Shown piece after piece: positions 1 through 7,765 of a stretch of 64,000 nucleotides of DNA (its first letter is position 1; each line of letters begins with the position of its first letter). The notes under the pieces are model-generated. The model was not told the DNA's origin. It was given only the letters and a program-made list of their open reading frames with translations, and searched no databases. Source of the DNA: Amycolatopsis tucumanensis (GTDB lineage: Bacteria > Actinomycetota > Actinomycetes > Mycobacteriales > Pseudonocardiaceae); the NCBI RefSeq assembly GCF_021654135.1, contig NZ_JAKGSD010000044.1:1-64000 (forward strand). Direction: 5' to 3'. Both the position numbers and the translations under genes were made by a program.

Positions 1-118
1 CCGCGTGCTCCAGCTCCTGGGCGTGCGGGATGATCTCCTTGTCCACGAACGAGCGAACCGTGGACAGGATCTCCGACTGCACGTCGGTAAGACCGGCGGT
101 CTGCGCCAGACGAGCCAT
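1..118 (-). CDS. Acyl-CoA dehydrogenase, N-terminal part (cut by window edge)
   Basis: Only the first 39 codons are inside the window. They read MARLAQTAGL followed by an acidic helix with SFVDKEIIP and HAQELEHA, which is the usual N-terminal helix of acyl-CoA dehydrogenases (FAD-dependent alpha,beta-dehydrogenation of acyl-CoA). The start is ATG at 118-116, two bases after the stop of the preceding oxidoreductase gene, with GGAG just upstream. It is the last visible gene of the long minus-strand operon and fits a beta-oxidation-like step. The family call rests on a short segment and the substrate is unknown. Confidence 0.7.
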   Translation of the reverse strand, partial: MARLAQTAGLTDVQSEILSTVRSFVDKEIIPHAQELEHA

Positions 119-120
119 GG

Positions 121-1005
121 TCAACTCCTCACTTTCGCGATGGCACGGGCGAACTCACGCATGGCTGGTTCCGGCACTGTGAAGTAGGTGAAGCCGTACC
201 TCTCGCGGTGGCGCTCAAGGGTGTCGGCCATTTCCCCGGGCGGTCCGGAAAGGATGGTCGGCACCTCCGACAAGTCCCGGTCCGGCAGGTGGTCTTCGAA
301 TCGGCGCGCCCCGGCGGCCGCGCGGCGACGGTCACCGTCGGGCGCGAGGGCGTGGATGAGGAGGTTGAGCTCGATGGCGGCGAAGCGGTCCGGCGCGGCG
401 TCGCGAACGTGTGCGACCCGCTGAGCCAGTGCGTCCGGCCCGAGAAAACGGAGGCTACCGGGGTTCGTCCCCGAGGTGGCGCCGCTGAAGGCGACGATGT
501 CGGCGTGCTGGGCGGCCAGGCGCAGCACCCGGTTGCCGTTGCCCGCGATGGTCAGCGGCGGCATCGGATCCTGGACCGGCCGCGGTTGATGCCGCGGATC
601 AGTGAGCAGGCTGCGCACCTCCCGCACTGTGCGTTCCAGGTAGTCGACACGGTGGCGCGCGCCGGCCCAGGGCAGGCCGGCGGCGTCGAACTCGGCCTTG
701 ACGTAGCCCGCTCCCAGCGCGACTTCGAGGCGGCCGTCGACGAGTTGGTCGGTTCCGGCGAGGTCACGCGCGAGGAGTGCGGGGTTGTAGAAGCCGGCGT
801 TCAGGACGAAGACGGCCAGCCGTGGTCGGGTTGTGATCTCGGCTGCCGATACGAGTGCCGGGAACGGGGCGGGGAGGCCGAGGTGATCGGGTACGGCGAT
901 GACGTCGTACCCGAGGTCCTCCGCTTCCCTGCACCGGGCTTGCCATGCGGTCCGCGACGACGGCGTGAGCAGGTTGACGCCGAACCGGAAGCCGCGCCCG
1001 GTCAC
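121..1005 (-). CDS. LLM class, probable F420-dependent oxidoreductase
   Basis: 294 residues with a luciferase-like (bacterial luciferase/F420) TIM-barrel fold. Visible marks are FRFGVNLLTPSSRTAWQARC at the N terminus, DVIAVPDHLG (barrel strand 2), GRLEVALGAGY and the C-terminal TYFTVPEP. The spacing matches the actinobacterial group annotated as probable F420-dependent oxidoreductases; such enzymes do hydride transfer from F420H2, or in some members FMN-dependent monooxygenation. The ATG overlaps the end of the upstream beta-propeller gene by 4 bp and the gene is followed after 2 bp by the acyl-CoA dehydrogenase, so the three are cotranscribed. F420 rather than FMN as cofactor is inferred from family resemblance only. 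Confidence 0.8.
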   Translation of the reverse strand: MTGRGFRFGVNLLTPSSRTAWQARCREAEDLGYDVIAVPDHLGLPAPFPALVSAAEITTRPRLAVFVLNAGFYNPALLARDLAGTDQLVDGRLEVALGAGYVKAEFDAAGLPWAGARHRVDYLERTVREVRSLLTDPRHQPRPVQDPMPPLTIAGNGNRVLRLAAQHADIVAFSGATSGTNPGSLRFLGPDALAQRVAHVRDAAPDRFAAIELNLLIHALAPDGDRRRAAAGARRFEDHLPDRDLSEVPTILSGPPGEMADTLERHRERYGFTYFTVPEPAMREFARAIAKVRS

Positions 1006-2609
1006 CGGCCCGCCCGCCGGATCGTGTAGATGGAGTTCTCCCGGTCGGCGGCGACGAAAACGGTCCCGTCCGCACCGACCGCCACTCCCCCGGACCGGGC
1101 GTAGGGCTGGGTCAGGTGACCGACCGCGAGACCGTCGGCCAGCACCTGCTGCTCCCCGCGGCTGTTCACCGAAACCACGCGACGGCCACCGGCGTCGAGA
1201 ACCACTGAGGATCCGTCGGGCGCGACGGCGACCGCCCGGGGCGCGCCGAGTCCCCGTGCGATCTCGGTGACCTCGCCAGACGTGGGATCGATCTGAAGCA
1301 GGCGTCCGCCGGTGGCTTCGGCCGCCAGGACGACGCCACGCGGAGTGAGGGCAAGACCAGCCGGGGCACCCAGATTTTCCGCCAGGACACGCGGTCGTCC
1401 ATCGACGACGCGCAGAACCCGGCCGTTCGCGGGTTCGGACACCACGAGACTGCCGTCGGCGAGTTCGACGGCGTCGGAAGGGTTGTCGAGCCCGTGCACC
1501 TCGCCGGCCGGTTCTCCGGTCGCGCGGTCGAGGACCTGCACGGTGCCGATCAGTTCCGAGGTGAGCACGATGTGCTGGGCGGTGACACTGATGCCGGAGG
1601 GAAATTCCAGTTCCGAGGACAACCGGCGGGCGAGTTCGGTGACCACCCCGGTGCCCGGATCCACGGTGCGCAGCGCCGTGCTGTCGGCCACGTAGAGGGT
1701 GTTCCCGTCGAAGGCGATGTCCTGGGGAAAGGCGAGCGGGCTCGACGTCAGGGTCGTGCGCGCCCCGGTGCCGAGGTCGACTTCGGTCACGGCGCTGTCG
1801 GCCATGTTGCTGACGTAGGCGTGGTCCCCCGGGCCGATGACCATGTTGTCGGCACCGGCGGGCAGGGTGGCGACGATGTCCTTCGCCCCGGCGGCGGGGT
1901 CGATGCGGATGAGCTGCCCGGTCGCTCCGTCGAGCGCGTAGAGGCGGTCGCGGGAATCGAAGCGGACCGACACCGGCTGGCGGAATCCGGCAGCGACGGT
2001 ACTGGCCACCCCGGTCCGCGGGTCGATGCGGGCCACCTGTCCGCGCTTGCCGAGCGGGCCGTAGATCATTCCGTCCGGGCCGAACGCGAACGCGTTGAGG
2101 GATCCGAGATCGCGGGCGACGAGCCGCGGCGCGACGCCGGCCCGCGGGTCGATCTCCCAGAGCCCGTCGGCGAAGAAGGTCTGCCCGGCGTACAGGTGCT
2201 GCCGGGACCGGTCGAAGGCGATCGAGTTGACGCCGGGAAGGTTGTCCGCGACGGTCCGGATCCGCCCGTCGCGGCCACGGCCCTTCACCGCGCCGGCCAG
2301 CGGGTCGGTCCAGAAGATCTCCCCCGACGGAGCGACGACGAGATCATCGGAGCGGCCGTTCCGCTGGGGCACGAGACTGTTGATCTGCCCGGTGGCCGGG
2401 TCGAGCGCGGAGATGGTCTCCCCGGCGAGGTTGGCGGTGAGGACACTGCCGTCCGGCGCGAGGGCCAGCCCGTTGATGGTGTGCAGGGCGGTACCGGTGA
2501 CAATGCGTTCCAGGCGGTAGCCCGAGGTGCTGTCGGCGGTCGCGCAGGAAACCGTCGGGACGAGCGCGGCGACGAGCGCCGCGGTGATCACACGTCGATG
2601 GGTGAACAA
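1002..2609 (-). CDS. Secreted beta-propeller (NHL/SMP-30-like) lipoprotein
   Basis: About 535 residues made of repeated blades of the type GLALAPDGSVLTANL, DPATG, FAFGPDGMIYGPLG and GVAVGADGTVF, as in NHL/SMP-30/Vgb-like six-bladed propellers that act as lactonases or binding proteins. The N terminus FTHRRVITAALVAALVPTVSC is a signal peptide with a possible, not ideal, lipobox ending in Cys, so it is probably exported and lipid-anchored. I chose the TTG at 2609 because GGAGGAG lies 7 bases upstream; the ATG at 2627 would put acidic residues in the n-region and its ribosome site inside the hairpin at 2631-2665. It may hydrolyse or sense the operon's substrate; this is inference. Confidence 0.7.
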   Translation of the reverse strand: MFTHRRVITAALVAALVPTVSCATADSTSGYRLERIVTGTALHTINGLALAPDGSVLTANLAGETISALDPATGQINSLVPQRNGRSDDLVVAPSGEIFWTDPLAGAVKGRGRDGRIRTVADNLPGVNSIAFDRSRQHLYAGQTFFADGLWEIDPRAGVAPRLVARDLGSLNAFAFGPDGMIYGPLGKRGQVARIDPRTGVASTVAAGFRQPVSVRFDSRDRLYALDGATGQLIRIDPAAGAKDIVATLPAGADNMVIGPGDHAYVSNMADSAVTEVDLGTGARTTLTSSPLAFPQDIAFDGNTLYVADSTALRTVDPGTGVVTELARRLSSELEFPSGISVTAQHIVLTSELIGTVQVLDRATGEPAGEVHGLDNPSDAVELADGSLVVSEPANGRVLRVVDGRPRVLAENLGAPAGLALTPRGVVLAAEATGGRLLQIDPTSGEVTEIARGLGAPRAVAVAPDGSSVVLDAGGRRVVSVNSRGEQQVLADGLAVGHLTQPYARSGGVAVGADGTVFVAADRENSIYTIRRAGR

Positions 2610-2630
2610 GATCTTCTCCTCCGGCATCGG

Positions 2631-2665
2631 CGGGTCTCCGGGGCCGCGGGGACCCCGGAGACCCG
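2631..2665 (-). terminator. Strong hairpin inside the operon
   Basis: Perfect 13-bp stem (arms 2631-2643 and 2653-2665, CGGGTCTCCGGGG and its complement) with a 9-base loop. It lies between the aldehyde dehydrogenase stop and the beta-propeller start. There is no U-tract, as is usual for actinobacterial terminators. It probably terminates or attenuates transcription so that the last three genes are expressed less than the genes before them. Confidence 0.6.
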
Positions 2666-2671
2666 GCGGTT

Positions 2672-4150
2672 TCAGCGGTCGAGCTGGTCGGCGCTGGCGT
2701 AGACGGACTGGAACTCCAGGTAGTTGCCGAGCGCCTCGGGTCCGAGTTCACGGCCGATGCCGCTGCTCTTCATGCCGCCGAAGGGCGCGCCGAGGTCCTG
2801 CAGGTAGTAGTTCACGCCGATCGTTCCGGTCCGGACGCGCCGCGCGACGGCGAGTCCGCGTTCCTCGTCCGAGGTCCACACCGAACCGCCGAGCCCGTAC
2901 TCGCTGTCGTTGGCGAGGCGGACTGCCTCGTCGTCGCCGTCGTAGGGCGTGACGGTGACGACCGGACCGAAGATCTCCTCCTGCGCTATCCGCTCGCGGT
3001 TGTCCACATCGGCGAAGACCGTGGGCTGGACGAACCAGCCGCGGGACAGTCCGGGGGGACGTCCGCCGCCGGCCACGAGCCGGGCATCCGACCGGAGGCC
3101 GAGGTCGATGTAGCCGAGGACGCGGTCGAGCTGTGCCTTGCTGACCAGGGGGCCACAGGCGACGTCCGGGTCGAGCGGATCGCCGACGGTCACGTTCCCC
3201 GCGTACCGCGCGACGGCCTCCACCACCTCGTCGTAGCGCGAGCGGGGAGCGAGGATCCGGGACTGGACCGTGCAGGTCTGGCCGTTGTTCTGGAAGCAGG
3301 CGTTGTCCAGTCCGGCGACGAAGGTGTCCAGGTCCGCGTCGTCGAGCACGATCGCCGCGGACTTGCCGCCCAGTTCCAGGGTGCAGCGGCGGATCAGCCG
3401 CCCGCACTCGGCGCCGATGACCCGCCCGGCCGCGGTGGATCCGGTGAACGCGATCTTGTCCACCAGCGGGTGCGACACGAGGGCGGCGCCGGCCTCTCGG
3501 CCCGCCACGACGATGTTGAGCACGCCCGGCGGTAGCCCGGCCTCAGCGGCGGCATCCCCGAGCACGTACCCGTCGAGCGCGGTCTCCGGCGAGGGCTTGA
3601 GCACGACGGTGCAGCCCGCGGCGAGTGCGGGGGCGATCTTCATCATCGCGAGGACCTGCGGGTAGTTCCACGGCGTGATCGCTCCGACCACACCCACCGG
3701 CTGGCGACGGACCACAGTGGACCCGGACGGGCTCGGCCGCACCTCCTCCAGTGGCAGGGTCTCGGCCAGATCGGCGTACATGCGCAGGAGACCGGCCGGA
3801 GCATCGCCGTTGAACGCGTTCGACAAGGCGATCGGCATCCCGTTCTCGCGGCTGACCAGCACCGCGGTGTCCCCGGCACGGGCGGCCAATGCGTCGGCGA
3901 ACCGGCGCATGACCGTGGCGCGTTCGGCGGCCGTGGCGCGGCCCCACGGGCCTTCGTCGAAGGCACGGCGAGCGGCCCGGACAGCGGCGTCGATGTCGGT
4001 CTCCGTGCCGAGGGCGGCGACGCCGAGTGGACGTTCGGTGGCCGCCTCCAGCGCGACCTGGGTCTCGGTTCCCCTCGGGGCCACCCACTGGCCGTCGATG
4101 TAGAACCGGGTCCGGTTCAAGTCGGTGGTCGATTCCGCCGTGACGCTCAT
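2672..4150 (-). CDS. Aldehyde dehydrogenase (NAD(P)+-dependent)
   Basis: 492 residues with the full ALDH superfamily layout: cofactor-binding VGAITPWNYPQVLAMMKIAPA, the FTGSTAAGR turn, general base Glu in LELGGK (about residue 265), catalytic Cys in NNGQTC (about residue 299), EEIFGPVV and the C-terminal PFGGMKSSGIGRE. It oxidises an aldehyde to its acid. ATG at 4150 is preceded by GGAAGG and overlaps the CoA-transferase stop (ATGA). An upstream in-frame extension to 4438 is only antisense-like frame and was left out. Within the operon it probably follows the zinc alcohol dehydrogenase in an alcohol-aldehyde-acid sequence. Confidence 0.93.
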   Translation of the reverse strand: MSVTAESTTDLNRTRFYIDGQWVAPRGTETQVALEAATERPLGVAALGTETDIDAAVRAARRAFDEGPWGRATAAERATVMRRFADALAARAGDTAVLVSRENGMPIALSNAFNGDAPAGLLRMYADLAETLPLEEVRPSPSGSTVVRRQPVGVVGAITPWNYPQVLAMMKIAPALAAGCTVVLKPSPETALDGYVLGDAAAEAGLPPGVLNIVVAGREAGAALVSHPLVDKIAFTGSTAAGRVIGAECGRLIRRCTLELGGKSAAIVLDDADLDTFVAGLDNACFQNNGQTCTVQSRILAPRSRYDEVVEAVARYAGNVTVGDPLDPDVACGPLVSKAQLDRVLGYIDLGLRSDARLVAGGGRPPGLSRGWFVQPTVFADVDNRERIAQEEIFGPVVTVTPYDGDDEAVRLANDSEYGLGGSVWTSDEERGLAVARRVRTGTIGVNYYLQDLGAPFGGMKSSGIGRELGPEALGNYLEFQSVYASADQLDR

Positions 4151-5388
4151 CGTGCCTTCCTTTCGGTGTTCGGATCCGCCGGGGGCCCGATGACCCCCCG
4201 GTCGTGCAGGCCGCCGATCTCGGCGGCGGTCAGGCCGAGGACCTCGGCCAGGACGGCCTCGGTGTCCCGGCCGAGCTCCGCGCACTCGCCCGCGGGCCCG
4301 TGGTCGCCGTCGAACCGCAAGGGTGAACGGGCGGTGACGGCGGAGCCTCCACGCGGCAGGGTCAGATCGGCGAGCACCCGGTGTGCCCCTGCGCGGTGAT
4401 CGGCGACGAGATCGGCCATGCCGCGGTACCGGCCCCACAGCACCCGCGCGGCGTCCAGCTCCTTGCCGACCTCGTCGAGATCGCGCGCGGCGAACCAGGG
4501 CCGGAGGACCGCCGCGATCGTCTCGCGCAGCCGGTAGCGTTCGGTCTCGTCACACAGGTCCGCGCGCAGCGCCTTCTCGAGTGCCTGGAAGACCTCGACG
4601 GTTCCGGTCGCACTCTGCAGGGCACGCCATTGGCCCTCGGTGAGCGCCACGACCATCACGCGCGAGCCGCCCCGGCAGGCGAAGTCGACGCCGAAGCTGC
4701 CGTACACATGGTTGCCGTGCCGCGGGCGCTCCCCTCCCCGGTCGGCGGCCTCGGACAGCCAGCCGAGGTTCGCCACCCCCGCGAGCGCGACATCGGACAG
4801 GGCCAGCTCGACGAACGCGCCCTCGCCGGTGCGGGCGCGCTGCTGCAGGGCGGCGAGAACCCCGGTGGCGACGCTGAGGCCGGCGATCAGGTCCCAGGCG
4901 GGGAGCACGTGGTTGACCGGGCCGGCGTGGTCCTCGCCGCCGGTGATCGACGGAACACCGGCTTCGGCGTTGACGGTGTAGTCGACCGCGGGCCTGCCGT
5001 CGGGGTGGCCCTGCACGCGCACGTGGATCAGATCGGGCCGTCGCGCGGCCAGCCGCTCGTGGGCCAGCCAAGGCCTGCCCACGACGTTGTCGATCAGGAT
5101 GCCACGTCCGGTTCCGGATGCGGTGGCCAACGCCAGGACCAGCTCTTGACCTTCCCGGCTGCGCATGTCGACCGTGACCGAGCGCTTGCCCTTGTTGAGC
5201 GAAGCCCAGTAGTAGCTCTCCCCGCCGGGCGCCACCGGCCAGCGGAGGTGGTCACTTCCGCCACCGATCGGGTCGACGCGGATGACGTCGGCGCCGAGCT
5301 GGGCGAGGGTCAGGCCGCCCGTCGGACCCGCGACGAAGCTGGCGCACTCGACGACGTGCAGCCCAGCCAGTGGTCTGGTCGTGGTCAT
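4147..5388 (-). CDS. CaiB/BaiF family (type III) CoA-transferase
   Basis: 413 residues. It opens with LAGLHVVECASFVAGPTGG and ADVIRVDPIGGGSDHLRW, typical of formyl-CoA/carnitine CoA-transferases, and carries the catalytic-Asp region HPDGRPAVDYTVNAEAGVP. Family III enzymes swap CoA between an acyl-CoA and a free acid through an aspartyl-CoA thioester. The C-terminal half ends with the common ELGRDTEAVLAEVLGL block. It overlaps genes on both sides by 4 bp. It gives the pathway a second way, besides the AMP-forming ligase, to make CoA esters. Donor and acceptor acids cannot be read from the sequence. Confidence 0.92.
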   Translation of the reverse strand: MTTTRPLAGLHVVECASFVAGPTGGLTLAQLGADVIRVDPIGGGSDHLRWPVAPGGESYYWASLNKGKRSVTVDMRSREGQELVLALATASGTGRGILIDNVVGRPWLAHERLAARRPDLIHVRVQGHPDGRPAVDYTVNAEAGVPSITGGEDHAGPVNHVLPAWDLIAGLSVATGVLAALQQRARTGEGAFVELALSDVALAGVANLGWLSEAADRGGERPRHGNHVYGSFGVDFACRGGSRVMVVALTEGQWRALQSATGTVEVFQALEKALRADLCDETERYRLRETIAAVLRPWFAARDLDEVGKELDAARVLWGRYRGMADLVADHRAGAHRVLADLTLPRGGSAVTARSPLRFDGDHGPAGECAELGRDTEAVLAEVLGLTAAEIGGLHDRGVIGPPADPNTERKAR

Positions 5389-6404
5389 CGTTCTCCTCTG
5401 TTACGGCCGGGCACGAGGACGGGGCGGCCGGTCACCCGGCGCTCGTCGAGGTCGGTGAAGGCACGGGCGGCGTCGTCGAGCGCGTACGCCGTGACGACGG
5501 CCCGCACCCGGCCGTCGGCCAGCATGTCCATGGCATCGGCGAAGGTGGACATCGATGTGGAGCCCGATCCGGTGATCACGGCCTCCTTCGCGAAAACGAA
5601 GGCCGGGTGGACCCGCAGCGGCTCACCGGCGACCTGACCGGTCAGCACGTACCGTCCCGCGTGGGCCAGTGCGCGAAACGCCTGCCGGAAGACCGCCGGG
5701 TGCCCGGCGTTGTCCAGCACGACGTCGGCGCCGTGTCCGCCCGTGGCGTCGCACACCTCCTGCCAGGCCGAATCTCCCATGGCCACGACGTGTTCCGCGC
5801 CCAGGTCGAGCAGCCGCCCTGCCGCGCGGGCGTTGCCGGTGAGGGCGACCACCCGGGCGCCGAGAGCGTGCGCGACCTGCACCGCGTGCAGACCCAGGCC
5901 ACCGCCCGCTCCGGTGACCAGCACGGTCTCCCCGGCCCGGACCCGCGCGATGCGGCGCAGTGCTTGCAGACCGGTTCCGACGGCACACGCGACGATCGCG
6001 GCCTCGGCGGGGTGCACGCCGGGTGGGATCGGCAGCAGCGAGGATTCGCGGAGCACGGCGTACTCCGCGAACCCGCCGTAGGTGAACGACCGCTGCGCGC
6101 ACCGCAGCTCGTCACCGCCCGTGCACGGGCCGCAGCGTCCACAGGTGCGGAACTGCTTCGCAGCAACGAGATCGCCGAGGGCGAAGCGGGTGACCGCCGA
6201 CCCGGCCGCCACGACCGTGCCGGCGATCTCGTGCCCGAGCACGGCCGGCAACGGGATCTTCAGCAACCCGGCGCGGTCGGCCTGGTCGTGCCCGCACACC
6301 CCGCAGGCGGCGACCTCGACGAGGACTTCGTCGTCGGCCGGTCGCGGTTGGCCGATGTCGGTGACTTCCACGGCCCCCGGGCGGGTCAGCACTGCGGCGC
6401 GCAC
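5385..6404 (-). CDS. Zinc-dependent alcohol dehydrogenase (MDR family)
   Basis: 339 residues. The catalytic zinc region is CGVCGHDQADR with LGHEIAGTVVAAGSAV; the structural zinc loop FRTCGRCGPCTGGDELRC supplies four cysteines. The NAD(P) site is VTGAGGGLGLHAVQ. This is the medium-chain dehydrogenase/reductase pattern for NAD(P)-linked alcohol or sugar oxidation. Its start overlaps the FAD-linked oxidase gene by 19 bp and its end overlaps the CoA-transferase by 4 bp, so it is translated as part of the operon. Probable role: alcohol to aldehyde, feeding the aldehyde dehydrogenase. Confidence 0.9.
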   Translation of the reverse strand: MRAAVLTRPGAVEVTDIGQPRPADDEVLVEVAACGVCGHDQADRAGLLKIPLPAVLGHEIAGTVVAAGSAVTRFALGDLVAAKQFRTCGRCGPCTGGDELRCAQRSFTYGGFAEYAVLRESSLLPIPPGVHPAEAAIVACAVGTGLQALRRIARVRAGETVLVTGAGGGLGLHAVQVAHALGARVVALTGNARAAGRLLDLGAEHVVAMGDSAWQEVCDATGGHGADVVLDNAGHPAVFRQAFRALAHAGRYVLTGQVAGEPLRVHPAFVFAKEAVITGSGSTSMSTFADAMDMLADGRVRAVVTAYALDDAARAFTDLDERRVTGRPVLVPGRNRGER

Positions 6405-7765
6405 GTTTCGATCACCTTGCCCGGGTTGAGGATTCCGTGCGGGTCGAGCGCCTGTTTCACCGCGTGGTGCAGGGCCAGCACCGGTGCCGCCAATTCCCGC
6501 CGGAGCCCGTCGCGTTTGAGCAACCCCACGCCGTGCTCGCCGGTCACGGTGCCCCCCAGGGCGATCGCCTCGTCGAGGATCGCCTCGAACGCATCCTCCG
6601 CGCGGGCCTCCGCGTCCGCATCGCCCACGCGGACGATCAGCAGCGGATGCAGGTTGCCGTCACCGGCGTGTGCGACGTTGGCGATGTGCACGTCGTGACG
6701 GCGTCCGATGTGCTCGATCTTCTCGAGCATGATCGGGACCGCGGCGCGCGGCACGCACACGTCCTCGGTCAGCACCCGCCCGAGGCGTTCGAGCGCAGGG
6801 TAGGCCAGCCGTCGCGCGGTGAACAGGGCTTCGGCTTCGTCCACATCGGACGAGACCGCGGCCCAGGTGGCTCCGGCGCCGGTGAAGCAGGCCAGCATCG
6901 TCTCGGCCTCCGCCTCACCCGCCGCGCCCGGCGCGTCGGTGCGGCCGAGCAGCACGGCGTCGGCCTCGGCCGACAGGCCCATGTTCTTCCAGGCGTCCAC
7001 GGCCGCGAGGGTGTGCCGGTCGATCAGTTCCAGTGCCGACGGGACGAGCCCGGCCGCGCTCACCGCGGCGACAGCGCGGCCCGCGTCGGCGAGCGAAGCG
7101 AAAAAGCCGGCGACCGTGCGCTCGGGCCGGCGCGCGGGACGCAGCCGTACGGTGACCTCGGTGACCACACCGAGGGTGCCCTCGGAGCCCACCACCAGCC
7201 CGGTCAGGTCGTAGCCGGCGACCCCCTTGGCGGTGCGACGGCCGAGGCGAACCAGTTCCCCGGTGCCCGTCACCACCTGCAAACCCAGCACGTAGTCGCG
7301 GGTCACCCCGTACTTGACGCAGCACAGCCCACCCGCGTTGGTGGCCACGTTGCCGCCGATGGTCGACCACGGCGCGCTCGCCGGGTCCGGCGGGTACCAC
7401 AGACCGCGCTCCGCACAGGCCGCCCGCAGGTGGTCGTTGACCACCCCGGGTTCGACGACCGCGAGCCGCTCGGCGACGTCGATCTCCCGGATCGCGGTCA
7501 TTTTCTCCGTGGACAGCACGATTCCGCCGTCGACGGCGTTCGCGCCGCCCGACAGACCGGTGCCCGCGCCGCGCGGCACGACGGGGACCTGATGCCGCAC
7601 ACACGCGCGCACCACCTGCTGGACCTCTTCTGCCGTATGCGGACGCACGACGGCGATCGGCTTGCCGTGCGGGGCCCACACTGCCTCGTCGTGGAGGTAC
7701 CCGGCCGGGTCCTCCAGCAGCCGCCCGGCGGGCAGCGTCCGCCGCAACTCCTCCACCACGCTCAC
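6386..7765 (-). CDS. FAD-linked oxidase, GlcD/D-lactate dehydrogenase type
   Basis: 459 residues from the GTG at 7765, which forms a GTGA overlap with the upstream gene. FAD-binding type 4 domain: VVPRGAGTGLSGG, then WSTIGGNVATNAGGLCCVKYG and GSEGTLGVVTEVTVRL. FAD-oxidase C-terminal domain: NVAHAGDGNLHPL (metal/substrate site) and GTVTGEHGVGLLKR. Such enzymes oxidise 2-hydroxyacids (glycolate, D-lactate, D-2-hydroxyglutarate) to 2-oxoacids. Directly upstream is a 2-oxoacid:ferredoxin oxidoreductase, so a 2-hydroxyacid to 2-oxoacid to acyl-CoA route is plausible. Electron acceptor unknown. Confidence 0.9.
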   Translation of the reverse strand: MSVVEELRRTLPAGRLLEDPAGYLHDEAVWAPHGKPIAVVRPHTAEEVQQVVRACVRHQVPVVPRGAGTGLSGGANAVDGGIVLSTEKMTAIREIDVAERLAVVEPGVVNDHLRAACAERGLWYPPDPASAPWSTIGGNVATNAGGLCCVKYGVTRDYVLGLQVVTGTGELVRLGRRTAKGVAGYDLTGLVVGSEGTLGVVTEVTVRLRPARRPERTVAGFFASLADAGRAVAAVSAAGLVPSALELIDRHTLAAVDAWKNMGLSAEADAVLLGRTDAPGAAGEAEAETMLACFTGAGATWAAVSSDVDEAEALFTARRLAYPALERLGRVLTEDVCVPRAAVPIMLEKIEHIGRRHDVHIANVAHAGDGNLHPLLIVRVGDADAEARAEDAFEAILDEAIALGGTVTGEHGVGLLKRDGLRRELAAPVLALHHAVKQALDPHGILNPGKVIETCAPQC

